Below, one piece after another: positions 36,220 through 46,230 of a stretch of DNA of 64,000 bases (the first letter of the stretch is position 1; every line of letters starts with the position of its first letter). The notes beneath the pieces were generated by a model. That model saw only the letters and a program-made list of their open reading frames with translations, did not search any database and was not told where the DNA came from. The translations under genes and the position numbers were made by a program. Source of the stretch: Hordeum vulgare subsp. vulgare (lineage: Eukaryota; Streptophyta; Magnoliopsida; Poales; Poaceae); NCBI RefSeq assembly GCF_904849725.1, contig NC_058519.1, positions 532,526,316 through 532,590,315 on the forward strand, given 5' to 3'.

Positions 36220-37315
36220 ATCGTTGCTTGCGTAGTCAACTAGTTGTGTTCCCAGGTTGAGCATCCCATCGCAAATGCTCTGCATCTTCTTGTTTTGCCT
36301 TTTGTGCACAAGACACTGAGCTTGCACCACCACCTCTTTTTTTGCATGGTAATACGTGTCTCATTCATACCATAAATATCAAAGTACAAGTCACGTAAGG
36401 ACCGACATACAAAACTGAAAACATAGCAGGACAACTATGAGTTTGATACCAACGACCGTCACCTGCCTCCGAAATTGCCACAACAACCACCAAAGAAAAG
36501 AATGACGAATCACCTCCTCACCCGAGCTCGATGCGGCTACATCACTGATATGCAGCTTTGCGGACCTACAAGGTGGCCCACCAAAAGTGAAGATCTTGTC
36601 GTTGAATGAATAAGACCGAGGCAACACCCCGAACACGCCATCGAACTTCAGATCTCGTACCTCACCACGACTAAGACGTCGAAGGAGGAAACCATACCTG
36701 CCATACACGAACCATGAACCCATCACATGTTTTGTCTTCCACACGTCGTTGATGCATACCACAATCTGCATCCGCTCCTCGATTACCTCCCAAGCTCCTC
36801 ACCGACGTTGGAGCAAACGTCGTCGCAATGGTGAAGCCCGAGGACACAGGTCCACCACGAGAATGTCGTGGCCGCCACACCATCCTTAATTGAACATCCT
36901 GGTTTCCAAATTCATCCCCAACCATAGGACCGATGGCCTCGTCATGGAAGGATCCAAAGAATCTTTATTCAGCGTTGCCATAGTCGCCGTCGAAACGAAG
37001 ACGATGAACAACCTAAAATATCTAGACTATGAAGACTAAAACAATCCACACGTATGGATCCGACGACACCCCTCACTGTCGACGAGCGAGGTCGCTGGCA
37101 AAGGGGAGCCACCGGAGAACGACACTGGAAGATTGTCCCTCTAGCGGCGGCTAGGGTTCGAGTCGCGAGAGGAAAACCGACTTCAACTATACATAACTTA
37201 GTTCGGCCAGAAATCCTATTAGACTTGCCTTTTACCGTCATCTCTCTTGTACTACTTGCACTCTAATTTTCTTATCAATGAAATGATACACATCCTAGCG
37301 TATTTACGAAAAAAT
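36220..37315. mobile_element. LINE 3' region with an inverted retroposed segment
   Basis: 36220-36327 is untranslated sequence following the LINE ORF2 stop. At 36328-36334 a T7 run begins a stretch that makes sense on the minus strand: it ends with GAATGAGACACGTATTACC and an A-tail, and its 5' side (about 37000-37200) contains CGAACCCTAGCCGCCGCTAG, like the leader of a plant non-LTR element. I read it as a minus-strand retroposed fragment inside the LINE tail. At 37243-37314 the plus strand shows a classic LINE 3' end (CTTATCAATGAAATGATACA..., then an A-run). No protein domain is seen in the inverted piece; a 126-codon minus ORF (36391-36771) is unidentified. Confidence 0.5.
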
Positions 37316-37341
37316 ATCAAGCCAGTCGGGGCATACCTTTA

Positions 37342-37656
37342 GAGCATCTGCATCATTTGAATAAAAAATTCGCGTCCAATAAAAGTCACAACGCGTGAGT
37401 GTAGCATTTTTAATGCGACGTGACCAACATTGCTCTAGCACACATCTAAAATCGCGCATTCAAAAAAGCATGCAGTGCAAATTGTGAAGCGTGCGCATTC
37501 CGGCGCCTAAAATATGCTGCACGCGATAGCGTTTTTAGTACGTGTCCAAAAAATTTAACGCACGCAGTATTTTACAGCATCTGTTAGAGCTGTTCGGCGT
37601 TTAAAAAAAGATATTTAGCACGTGAAGTTTTTTTTGAACGCGTGTTGAAGACGCTC
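37342..37656. mobile_element. Tourist/Harbinger-type MITE (TSD TTA)
   Basis: Terminal repeats GAGCATCTGCATCA and (minus) GAGCGTCTTCAACA match at most positions. TTA flanks both ends (37339-37341 and 37657-37659). A second copy of the surrounding sequence at about 50843 reads CCTTTACGCC through the same point without the element, which gives the empty site directly. 315 bp, non-coding. Confidence 0.82.
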
Positions 37657-37879
37657 TTACGTCTGTAAAATGAATGACACACAAAGGGAAGATCGAAACA
37701 CTATTAGAAAAAGATGAAACCTTTTCCCAAAAAAAAAAGATGAAACTTCAACAATTTCGGAAGTTTTGGACAATTCCAACTTCCATGCGCCCTCGCGCGC
37801 GCGCGCTGTGTCTAGGGGAGGGCGCCCTCCCGCCCATCTTTTCAATTGAGAACTCCAAACTGAAAATCGGGAATCAACA

Positions 37880-38178
37880 AATCCAATTCTAAACAGCTTT
37901 GTGCGACGCCTAGGCTTTTGGGTTTTCTCGTTTCTCGGTGGTTTTAGGTTTTAGATCCGCTAGACCGCCGCCGGCCGCCAGATCCCCTACTCCGCCCCGC
38001 CCCGCCAGCGACCCGGAGCTCCAAGCGCCTCCCCAAACCGCCCGGCCGAGTCCGTCGTCCCCAGCTCGCAGCCGCACATCACCGTGCGTCTCCTCCACAG
38101 CAGAACGCCGGCGGCCGGATCTGCAGCTTCCTGCCCCTGACCTACCCGTCCTTCTGGCCAGCATCCTCCCCGACCACG
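37880..38178 (+). other. Probable 5' untranslated exon of the Myb/SANT-like gene
   Basis: GC-rich sequence with a strong donor (CCACG|GTATGC at 38178/38179). An acceptor (GACTGACAG) ends at 38701, directly before the ATG of the coding exon, which defines an intron 38179-38701. The start of transcription is a guess. A reading frame crosses this exon but would not continue in frame with conserved sequence, so I treat it as leader. Confidence 0.6.
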
Positions 38179-38374
38179 GTATGCCGCCATCCGTCCTCCT
38201 CACTGTACTTGTGAAGTCGTGGTTTATTAGCAGGTGCTCAATGGCGGAACAAATGCGTATATATGGTGGGTGTATGTGTATTGCTCCAGCCATCGCTGAT
38301 GGTCGTTGGATACTTGGATTGCTTCCATTCACTACATATTGCTTCTAGAATAGCCTGCTGTTGATTTGATTGTA

Positions 38375-38633
38375 CCCCCTCCGGTCATTTTTAGTTTGCA
38401 TATAAATTTTGTTCAAAGTCAAAGTATCTCTACTTTGACCAAACTTGTTTAAAAAATATCAACATTCACAATGCCAAATCAATATTCTTAGATTAATATG
38501 AAATGTTGTTTCATAAGTAGTATATATGTTTCATACTGTAGGTGTATATATTTGTTTGATATAAATTTGGTCAAACTTTGTAAAGTTTGACTTACATAAA
38601 TCTAATACATGGAGTAAAAAGGACCGGAGGGAG
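38375..38633. mobile_element. Stowaway-type MITE in intron 1 of the Myb/SANT-like gene
   Basis: Ends CCCCCTCCGGTC and GACCGGAGGGAG are inverted repeats and are flanked by TA on both sides (38373-38374, 38634-38635). The inner sequence folds back through CTTTGACCAAACTT and AAATTTGGTCAAACTTTG. 259 bp, AT-rich, inside the predicted intron 38179-38701. Confidence 0.85.
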
Positions 38634-38701
38634 TACTAGTCAACAACTTCCTGCAGCTTAACTGCAGTTATTAATCTCATGGGAGTTTCTTTGACTGACA
38701 G

Positions 38702-39235
38702 ATGCGCAACGGGGCGGCGTTCTGGAACCAACATGACACCGATGTTTTCTGCGAGATATGCAAAGAAGAGATCGACGCGGGCAACACAACGGTCGACGGG
38801 TGCCTGAATGCCCAGGGTTACAGTAACCTCCAGCTCAAATTCAACGATATAACCCAGAGAGGGTATGTTAAGGAGCATTTCAAGTATAGATGGAACTCGC
38901 TCAAGTACCAGTACACGAGGTTCACAAATCCGCCGGACAACTTATCTGTGTTGGAAGAACTATTCGGGAAGGCACATGTCGGTAAATTGCTCGACATCCC
39001 CTTAGTAGAGGACTTGGGTGAAGGTGAGCAGGAGACTGCTCGAGTTGGCATTGGCAGCTCGGACGAGGATGCTGAACTCACACTATCTGGCATGAGGAAA
39101 CCAAGCTTGGCGAAGTGTAAGGTCTCCTCCCCAGTGGTCCATGTGTTGACGATGAAGGAGGGCGAGGACCCGCTTCTGCTGGAGTACAAAAAGGCATGCA
39201 ATGATCTTACTGCAACTGCTGAAGGATTAGAATGA
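38702..39235 (+). CDS. Myb/SANT-like (trihelix-like) DNA-binding domain protein, first ORF
   Basis: 177 codons beginning at an ATG placed exactly at a splice acceptor. Residues 1-80 form a Myb/SANT-like domain (Myb_DNA-bind_3 family, as in L10-interacting MYB-type proteins and Harbinger-associated helper proteins). The pattern is FWNQHDTDVFCEICKEEI, then L...GY.NLQLKFNDIT, then FKYRWNSLKYQYTRF. A Glu/Asp-rich linker (DLGEGEQETARVGIGSSDEDAEL) and a serine/lysine-rich tail follow. The usual C-terminal segment of this family is absent from this ORF but present downstream at 39609-40064. Either the first ORF encodes a truncated product or splicing joins it to a later copy. I could not find a donor in the right phase, so the exon model is open. 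Likely a nuclear DNA-binding or adaptor protein. Confidence 0.65.
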   Translation: MRNGAAFWNQHDTDVFCEICKEEIDAGNTTVDGCLNAQGYSNLQLKFNDITQRGYVKEHFKYRWNSLKYQYTRFTNPPDNLSVLEELFGKAHVGKLLDIPLVEDLGEGEQETARVGIGSSDEDAELTLSGMRKPSLAKCKVSSPVVHVLTMKEGEDPLLLEYKKACNDLTATAEGLE

Positions 39236-39840
39236 ATTGTACTAATTCTGAGTTCCTCATTACTTGTTTGTGTTCTAACTAACTAATTCGTTTCTGCTAT
39301 TCTTTCAGGAGAACTTCGGCGAAGACAAGCAGGAGGCTGCTCGAATTAACATTGGCAGGTCGGATGAGGATGCTGAACTCACACTATCTTCCATGAAGAA
39401 AACAAATTTGGGGAAGCGCAAGGTCTCCTCCCCGATGGGTGATATGTTGACAAAGGAGGACAACAAACCACTTCTGCTGGTGTACAAAAAGGCATGGAAC
39501 GATTTAATTGCAACTGCTGAAGCATTAGAATGAAATTGTACTAATTCTGAGTTCCTCATTACTTGTTTCTGTCCTAACTAACTAATTTCTTTTTGCTGTT
39601 CTTTTCAGAAAGACTTAGGTGAAGACAAGGATGAGGCTACTCAGGTTAGTGTTGACGGCTCAGACGAGGATGCTGAACTCCCAACATCTGCCATGAGGAA
39701 ATTGAAACTGGTAAAGCGTGAGGACTCCTCCCCAACGGTTGCTGCTGCGTCGATGACGGAGGACAAGCACCTGCTTCCAGGGAACTACAAAAAGGCACGC
39801 AATGATGATCGTACTGCAACCGCTGATGCGTTTTCTTGCG
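39010..39840 (+). repeat. Three tandem exon-intron units, about 300-bp period
   Basis: The GTGAAG/GCGAAG landmark is at 39019, 39319 and 39619, and ..GAGGATGCTGAACTC recurs at the same spacing. Units 1 and 2 share the 3' part CTAATTCTGAGTTCCTCATTACTTGTTT..., including branch-point-like CTAACTAACTAATT and the acceptor. Unit 3 replaces it with coding sequence. Confidence 0.88.
39309..39533 (+). other. Second copy of the repeated exon in the Myb/SANT-like gene
   Basis: It is preceded by a pyrimidine-rich tract and acceptor (ATTCTTTCAG) and reads ENFGEDKQEAARINIG..SDEDAELTLSS.. in frame to a TGA at 39531-39533. It is a diverged copy of the segment 39010-39235, and the following intron-like sequence is also a copy. 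It may be a cassette exon, an alternative last exon or a relic. Confidence 0.6.
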
Positions 39841-40064
39841 ATTCTGGCACGGTCCCGACTATGAGGGAAGCAGTAAGGCTCATTCGGGAATGCGGAGTAT
39901 CAGAAGCAACCGACCTCTTCTATACAGCCACCAGGACCGTTGTCATGAACCCCGAGTACAGAGAGTTGTTTGCTCTTATCAGAACAAGAGAAGGGAGGCT
40001 CGATTGGCTCCAGAGGGCGCACGACGAATACGCCATGCGTGTACATCTTTCTGCTAGTAAATGA
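39609..40064 (+). CDS. Third copy of the repeated exon plus conserved C-terminal segment of the Myb/SANT-like gene
   Basis: It starts after the acceptor CTTTTCAG (39608) with KDLGEDKDEATQVSVDG and SDEDAELPTSAMRK, the third copy of the linker. Unlike the first two copies it does not end at a TGA. It runs on into SGTVPTMREAVRLIRECGVSEATDLF and EYRELFALIRTREGRLDWLQRAHDEYAM, ending at TGA 40062-40064. The second half matches the C-terminal region that usually closes Myb/SANT-like proteins of this family (short helical motif ending RL.WLQ). This is therefore the likely true last exon. Acceptor phase is 0, whereas the obvious donors in the first ORF (38979, 39023) are phase 1, so the joining exon is unresolved. 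Confidence 0.6.
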   Translation, partial: KDLGEDKDEATQVSVDGSDEDAELPTSAMRKLKLVKREDSSPTVAAASMTEDKHLLPGNYKKARNDDRTATADAFSCDSGTVPTMREAVRLIRECGVSEATDLFYTATRTVVMNPEYRELFALIRTREGRLDWLQRAHDEYAMRVHLSASK

Positions 40065-41184
40065 CAGGGACTCCTGATTACCATCTTTGGTCTAGCTAGA
40101 TGACACATGACAGTGACGCATTATTACTTCAACGAGGTCTCTGTGACGCAGCACGTGCAAGCGTCTCCATTGTCTACTACTGATGCATGCATTATCTATC
40201 TATCGTCCAATATATTTTTGTCCGTACTCGATCAGTTCTACAACTTTGGTTGACAAAATATAATCACCTTAATTTATTCTTTCTCCGTCGACATGATATA
40301 AGAATTATATGCTTGACCATTTAGACACATTTTACATTATAATCAAGAAACTGCATGGCCACAGAATTTTGACTGAATTATTATTATTGTAGGCAGATAA
40401 CTGGACATAATCTAGACCGAGTATGAAACATTACAAAAATGACTTTGACGTCGCCTATTTGCGATGATTGCAACTTAAAAGGGAGGTTTCTTCTAATTGG
40501 AGTTTACTGGTTCTATATGGGTTTTGATATCTGAAAAAGCTAATAAATTATATTTGACCTGCACATGTACTTCTAGAAAATTGGAAGCACTGAAACTAGC
40601 TAGTTTAATTGTATCGAAAATTCAAAAGGACTATTGTTGGCAAAAACGAAGCATGTAGTGTCCTTGCCAACATGGTCATAATGTTGACCAAGAGTACAAT
40701 GATATACTAAATGAGATTGGGAGAGAACCCAGGAGGACTTGATCTACCATCAGATGTGGTCAATGGTGAATGTTTCTTAGGTTGAGCTGTTTTAATATTT
40801 CTTAGGTTGAGCTGTTTTAATCCCTTCCTTTTTTTTCTTGTATGATACAAAATGTTGAATATTTCTTAGGTTGAGCTGTTTTAATATTTCTTAGGTTGAG
40901 CTGTTTTTTTTTTACAGTGGAGCTTCATGATGTACAACCACTAAATCTAATTCGTACTACTTAATGGAAGACCTAAGGTAGTATATCCATTCAAGTTTCA
41001 AGTGCTCCCTCAATTTGGATAATGTATGGTACGTATCATTACAATCATGTTGATAAATGTAGGCGTGCAACACTCAGTTTGATTTTGACAATCAATTATT
41101 TCTTGAACTGAAAGGGGGCAGGTTGCATTCTCAGGTTTTGGGGGATCTTATAGACATTTGGCTGGATCTTATTTAAAAGTGGTC
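40065..41184. other. Gene-free AT-rich 3' flank
   Basis: No ORF, MITE end or RNA gene is recognisable in this 3' flank of the Myb/SANT-like gene. The only structure is the 25-bp repeat cluster listed separately. The first part (to about 40250) may be 3' untranslated region. The last five bases before Copia-3 (ATAAC, 41185-41189) are its target duplication. Confidence 0.6.
40771..40909. repeat. Short direct repeats, 25-bp unit, four copies in two pairs
   Basis: The unit ATTTCTTAGGTTGAGCTGTTTTAAT occurs twice in tandem at about 40772-40821 and twice at about 40861-40909. The two pairs are separated by about 39 bp beginning CCCTTCC. Copies are nearly identical. Confidence 0.85.
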
Positions 41185-41189
41185 ATAAC

Positions 41190-41411
41190 TGTCAAGATTA
41201 TGAAGCGTCTCAACCTCTATACAGAGGGGCCCGCGGTATTTATATTGATATGAGGTTTAGGTAAAATGAGTCGGTTGATCAACAACCAGAGAGATACAAG
41301 GAAGAGATAGAAGAGATAAGTACAAGTTAAACTGAAACATATCTCTAACTACCTGACCGAGTATGGATGGCTCTGTCAGTCGTTCTAATCTAAACTTTAA
41401 ATGGTTTAACA
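41190..41411 (-). repeat. 3' LTR of Copia-3 (intact, 222 bp)
   Basis: Plus strand starts TGTCAAGATTATGAAGCG and ends AAATGGTTTAACA. On the minus strand a TATA box TATAAATA lies at 41237-41244. It serves as the reference for recognising the insertions in the other LTR. Confidence 0.92.
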
Positions 41412-41418
41412 CTCCCCC

Positions 41419-43937
41419 TTAATCTGAACTTCGCAAGTTTAGATTACGTTTGAATTCTTCAAATGGTCCTGTGGATAGAGCCTTTGTAAAGCCATCTGCA
41501 ACTTGATCTTTCGAGGAAACAAAGCGAATTTCCAACTCTTTGCTGGCAACTCTTTCTCGCACAAAATGATAGTCAATCTCAATGTGCTTAGTTCGTGCAT
41601 GAAAAACAGGATTTACAGATAGATATGTAGCACCAAGGTTATCACACCAAAGACATGGAGCTGGTGTGTTGCATATCCCAAGCTCTTTGAGCATTGACTT
41701 AACCCATATGATCTCAGCCGTTGCATTTGCCAAAGCTTTATACTCTGCCTCGGTACTTGATCTTGACACTGTAGGTTGTTTCTTTGCACACCATGAGATC
41801 AAATTAGGACCAAAGAAAACCGCAAACCCACCTGTGGACCTTGTGTCATCAAGACATCCTGCCCAATCAGAATCTAAAAACACACAAACAGGAGTGGATG
41901 AAGACTTGCTGAAAGTAAGTCCAACACTTAAAGTATGCTTGCGTATCGCAAGATACGCTTAGCAGCAGTCATATGAGTTGTAGTAGGTGCATGAAGGAAC
42001 TGACAAACTTTGTTCACAACAAAGGAGATATCAGGCCTGGTGAGTGTTAGGTACTGCAAAGCACCCACTAAACTCCTATATTTAGTGCCATCCTCTTGAT
42101 TCAAGGGATCTCCTACCATAAGAGACAATTTTTCTAAGTTGGATAATGGAGTTGGAGAAGGCTTACATCCCTGTAATCCGGCCTTGCTCAAAAGATCAGC
42201 TACATATTTCTCTTGGGACAAGTGAAGACTATCATCTTGATTCCTTTTGACTTCAATACCAAGAAAAAAATGCAGATCACCGAGGTCCTTGAGAGAAAAT
42301 TCTGAGTTTAAGTCTTTCAAGAGAGCTGTAACAGTTGTGTTGGAAGAACTGGTAACAATTATGTCATCAACATATATAAGCACGAAAATTGCTGTGTTGA
42401 ACATGTTGTAAATAAACAAGGATGTGTTAGACTTGGAAGGAACAAAACCACGAGCTTGCAGCTTCATACTCAGATGAGAATACTAGGCTCGAGGGGCCTG
42501 TTTAAGCCATACAAAGATTTATCAAGCGTGCAAATATGAGATGGTTTGTGCGGATCCTGAAAACCGGGAGGTTGCTTCATATAAACTTCCTCTTCCAGAA
42601 CACCATGAAGGAACACATTCTGCACATCTAGTTGTCTGAGATTCCAGCCTCTGGACACAACAATTGATAACACAAGACGGATAGTGGCAGCTTTAACAAC
42701 ATGACTAAAGGTATCTTCATAATCCAAACCATACCTTTGCTTAAACCCTTTTGCAACGAGCCTGGCTTTATAACGATCAATAGTGCCATCTGAACGCCGT
42801 TTGATGCGAAACACCCACTTGCAATCAATCACATTTTTACCTGGGCATGAAGGAACAAGATGCTAGGTGTTGTTCTTTTGGAGAGCATGAAACTCTTCAT
42901 CCATTGCCTGTTTCCACTTAGGATCAACCAAAGCTTCGGTGACAGTACGAGGCTCTTTGGTGGAAAGAGCAAAGACCAGACCATACTTAGTCCTGTAGTT
43001 AACAGGTTGAATGGTGCCTGCTCGAAGACGGGTTCGTGGAGGTGTTGTTAAAGACTGTGTTGTTGAAGGCTGTTCAAGAGATGCAGTCGATCCCAAGTCC
43101 TCTGGAGCATCAGTGCCAGGTGACGCGCCAGCCTCGGAGCCTGCACCTGGCTCACCACCAGCAGGGGCAGTAGGATCACAAGGACGGCGTATGGTGTAGA
43201 CCTGTGGTACCGGACCAAACCGATCGGTGGCAGTAGATGTAGGGCGTGAAGCAGCTGATGGTGAGGTGACCTCAGCCACCGGTTGTGAAACCACAAGCGG
43301 GACTGACGTAGTCAGCGAAGCAGAACCCAAGGAGGATGACGCCGGTTGTCCTGGTGGGGCGACAAGCTCCTCTGGAGCACCTGGTTCCTGCAGAGTTTGA
43401 CTCGGCATGCCTGAAACATCATATGCAGATATAGCAGAGGAGATATTAGTCAATTCTTGGTCAGCAATATCATCATTACCCTCACGAGACATACCAGACA
43501 AATGAGAAGGAAGGAGGAGGATTTCCTTACGAAGGAGAGCACCGACATTTGGATGAAGTTGGGAAAAAGGAAACTGGGTTTCATCAAAGATAACATCTCG
43601 GGAAATATACACACGCCCAGTAGAGACATCAAGGCATTTGACCCCTTTGTGTTGAGCACTATACCCAAGGAAGACACATTTTGTGGAGCGATACATGAGT
43701 TTACGAGTGTTATAGGGACGAAGATTTGGCCAGCAGGCATAGCCAAAGACTCTAAGAGTGGTATAATTAGGCATGACATGGAGAAGACGTTCTGTAGGGG
43801 TTTCATTGGAGATAGTGCAACTGAGCCACATATTAATAAGATGAACAACAGTTAGAAATGCTTCATCCCAAAACTTTATTGGCATGGAGGCTGAAGCAAG
43901 AATGGCTAAGCCTACTTCAACAATGTGACGATGTTTG
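41419..43937 (-). pseudogene. Copia-3 C-terminal integrase, reverse transcriptase and RNase H
   Basis: Reading leftwards from the solo LTR: integrase end and linker (43885-42863; MPIKFWDEAFLTVVHLINMW, FGYACWPNLRPYNTRKL, CVFLGYSAQHKG) with a long Pro/Ser/Thr-rich spacer. Then reverse transcriptase (42832-42470 with [34 protein letters not shown]; 42467-41928 with [11 protein letters not shown]). Then RNase H (41883-41419 with [39 protein letters not shown]). Frame breaks lie near 42860, 42470 and 41930. The YVDD and RNase H residues are intact. Confidence 0.9.
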
Positions 43938-44154
43938 TGTTAGGGCATATATCTCCATATGTGGTTTTGGTAATTGATGACAATTCCTATGGACTAATGG
44001 TTGCATTAAGTTACATTTATAGGATTTGTCCATAGGCACTTCTTGAAGTCCATCTGTTGGGTTCAAGGAGTTTATATGATGACCAAGATGGTATTCAAGG
44101 TATTATCCAAAGAATGGTCATAGAGACACATGGTTGATCAAGATCTCAGACAAA

Positions 44155-44532
44155 GAGTAAATCAAGATGATCAACACACAAAGCGTACAAGATGTACCGA
44201 GAGGGATCAAGTGATCCCATGGTATGGTAAGCATTGTCCATTACGTATTTGTGTACTAACCCATGGTCTTCGTGAGAGTTCTTTGTGGGGGCTAGGTGTG
44301 TTTCCATGGGCTTGCGTCAAAGGGAAGATCTCATACAACCCATGAGCAAATCAAGATGATCAACACACGAAGCGTACAAGATGTATCGAGAGGGATCAAG
44401 TGATCCCATGGTATGGTAAGCATTGTCCATTACGTATTTGTGTACTAACCCATGGTCTTCGTGAGAGTTCTATGTGGGGGTTAGGTGTGTTTCCATGGGC
44501 TTGCGTCAAAGGGAAGATTTCATACAACCCAT
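44155..44532 (+). repeat. Tandem duplication, 189-bp unit, in the solo LTR
   Basis: GAGTAAATCAAGATGATCAA at 44155 recurs as GAGCAAATCAAGATGATCAA at 44344. The two units are nearly identical through to CAACCCATGA. Confidence 0.9.
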
Positions 44533-45225
44533 GAAGTATGACGTCAAGTTGTGATCGTCATCAAGATTGCGATGTGCAAGTTCAAGTGGATCAGCACGAA
44601 GATATCATGCTTGAAGCTTGCCGTCCATTGTGGTGGCAATGGACTTGTGAAGATATGCTGAAGAGTGGCTCACCCATAGTGAGTATGGGGGAGCAATCAA
44701 CTAGTCTTCATCAATCCAACACAATCAAGAAAGGTGGTCCATCTGGAGGAAGCCAAAATCATCATCATCTAGCTCAAGAGGACGAGGTGCAAGGTATAGG
44801 TTTGCCCTTGATAGGTTTTCTGTTTAGGATAGATTGTTGTACTATCAAGGGGGCTCTCAAGTGAGTAGCCTGATCGTATCATTCGTTGAGAGCTCAAACC
44901 ATTTGCATCCTTGCATCATACTTCTTGGTTCTTGTTTGGTGTTTCTCTTTGTGAGTTTTAGAGCTTATGGTCATCTTCGTGACAAGCTCGAGTTCATCGA
45001 AAACGGAGTCCATATGCATCTACTATGATGTTTTCGATGTTGGAGTTTTTGCCGGTTCTTCATTCATAGAGGACTCACATCTCTATATCTTTGGCATTTT
45101 TATAACCGCATGGTCTTAAGATTTCCAGTCGCTGTTTGGATATCCCTTGTCGTCCTAAATCCAACAAGCTTGGGTTTGCTCGATTCGGAGCTCGTATGCG
45201 AAAGTTATGGCTGTTTCAGTGGCGA

Positions 45226-45541
45226 GCGGTAGTACCGCTGGACCTAGCGGTAGTACCGCTAGAGTTGGCGGCAGTACCGCTTGCCCTAGCGGTAGTACCG
45301 CTGGCTGGCGGTAGTACCGCCCCTGGTCAGCGGTAGTACCGCTCCAGGAGCTTAGTACCGCCTGCCTAGCGGTTGTTCGTGGACGGACCTTTTTGCGAAG
45401 ACTTTCTTGGCGGTGGTAGTGCCGTTGCACTACCAGGGGCCCAGCGGTAGTACCGCTGGGGCCAACGGTAGTACCGCTAGCTGGCGGTAGTACCGCTGGA
45501 GTGCCAGCGGTAGTACCGCCGCAGCCAGCGGTAGTACCGCT
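45226..45541 (+). repeat. Cluster of palindromic GCGGTAGTACCGC units
   Basis: The 13-mer GCGGTAGTACCGC is a perfect inverted repeat around a central G. I count nine exact copies and three one- or two-base variants within 316 bp, in two blocks separated by about 95 bp. Many are extended to AGCGGTAGTACCGCT. It lies about 50 bp upstream of the LTR TATA box, where enhancers would be. Confidence 0.92.
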
Positions 45542-46127
45542 GGAGCTCGGGCAGAAAGTGGGGGTAACGGTCTGATTCCTTCCCCCACTATATAAAGGGG
45601 GTCTACTTCCCCCTTGGTCTTATCCATCCGTTGAGCTCTTGTTCTACCTCCATTGTTGACATTCTTAGAGCTTGCTTACTCTCAATCCCTCCAATGATTC
45701 TTGCTTGTTCTTGAGGGAAAAGAGAGAGGAGATCTAGATCCACATCTCCACCAATCACTTTCTCCTCTATGTGAGGGGAACCCCTTGGATCTTGATCTTG
45801 GAGTTCTTTGTGAGCTCCTTGTTCTTCCTCTCATATTTCTCCATAGCTTTTGTTGTTGTGGAGGGATTTGAGTGTGAGGGACTTGACCACTTCGTGTGTT
45901 CTTGCCATTGCATTAGTGGCATCGGTTTGAGTTCTCCACGTGATACGTGGAAGTGAGAAGTTGAGAAGCTTACTACCTTTCGTACTTAGTACCCTTGATA
46001 TTGTTCTTCGTGGATGCTTTGGCGTCCTAGAAGCTTGGTGGTGTCTCGGAGCTCAATCATTGTGGTGTGAAGCTCCGGGAAGCGTTGGGGTCTCCAATTA
46101 GGTTGTGGAGATTGCCCCGAGCAATTT

Positions 46128-46230
46128 GTACGGGTACCGGTAACCGCCCCCAAGGGTTGCCACGTGTACGGGTCCGGTGACCGCCCCCAAGGGTTGCCAT
46201 TTGTACGGGTTCGGTGACCGCCCTCAAGGG
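46128..46230 (+). repeat. Three tandem 37-38-bp units in the solo LTR
   Basis: GTACGGGTACCGGTAACC, GTACGGGTCCGGTGACC and GTACGGGTTCGGTGACC start at 46128, 46166 and 46203. Each is followed by GCCCYCAAGGG. Confidence 0.88.

Noticed and set aside
37938..38348. 136-codon ORF over the first exon of the Myb/SANT-like gene
   Set aside because: It runs through a strong splice donor at 38178 and has no conserved content; it is better explained as leader plus intron.
45226..45541. Possible CRISPR-like array because of regular short repeats
   Set aside because: Repeats are only 13-15 bp with short irregular spacers inside a plant LTR; there is no cas context.
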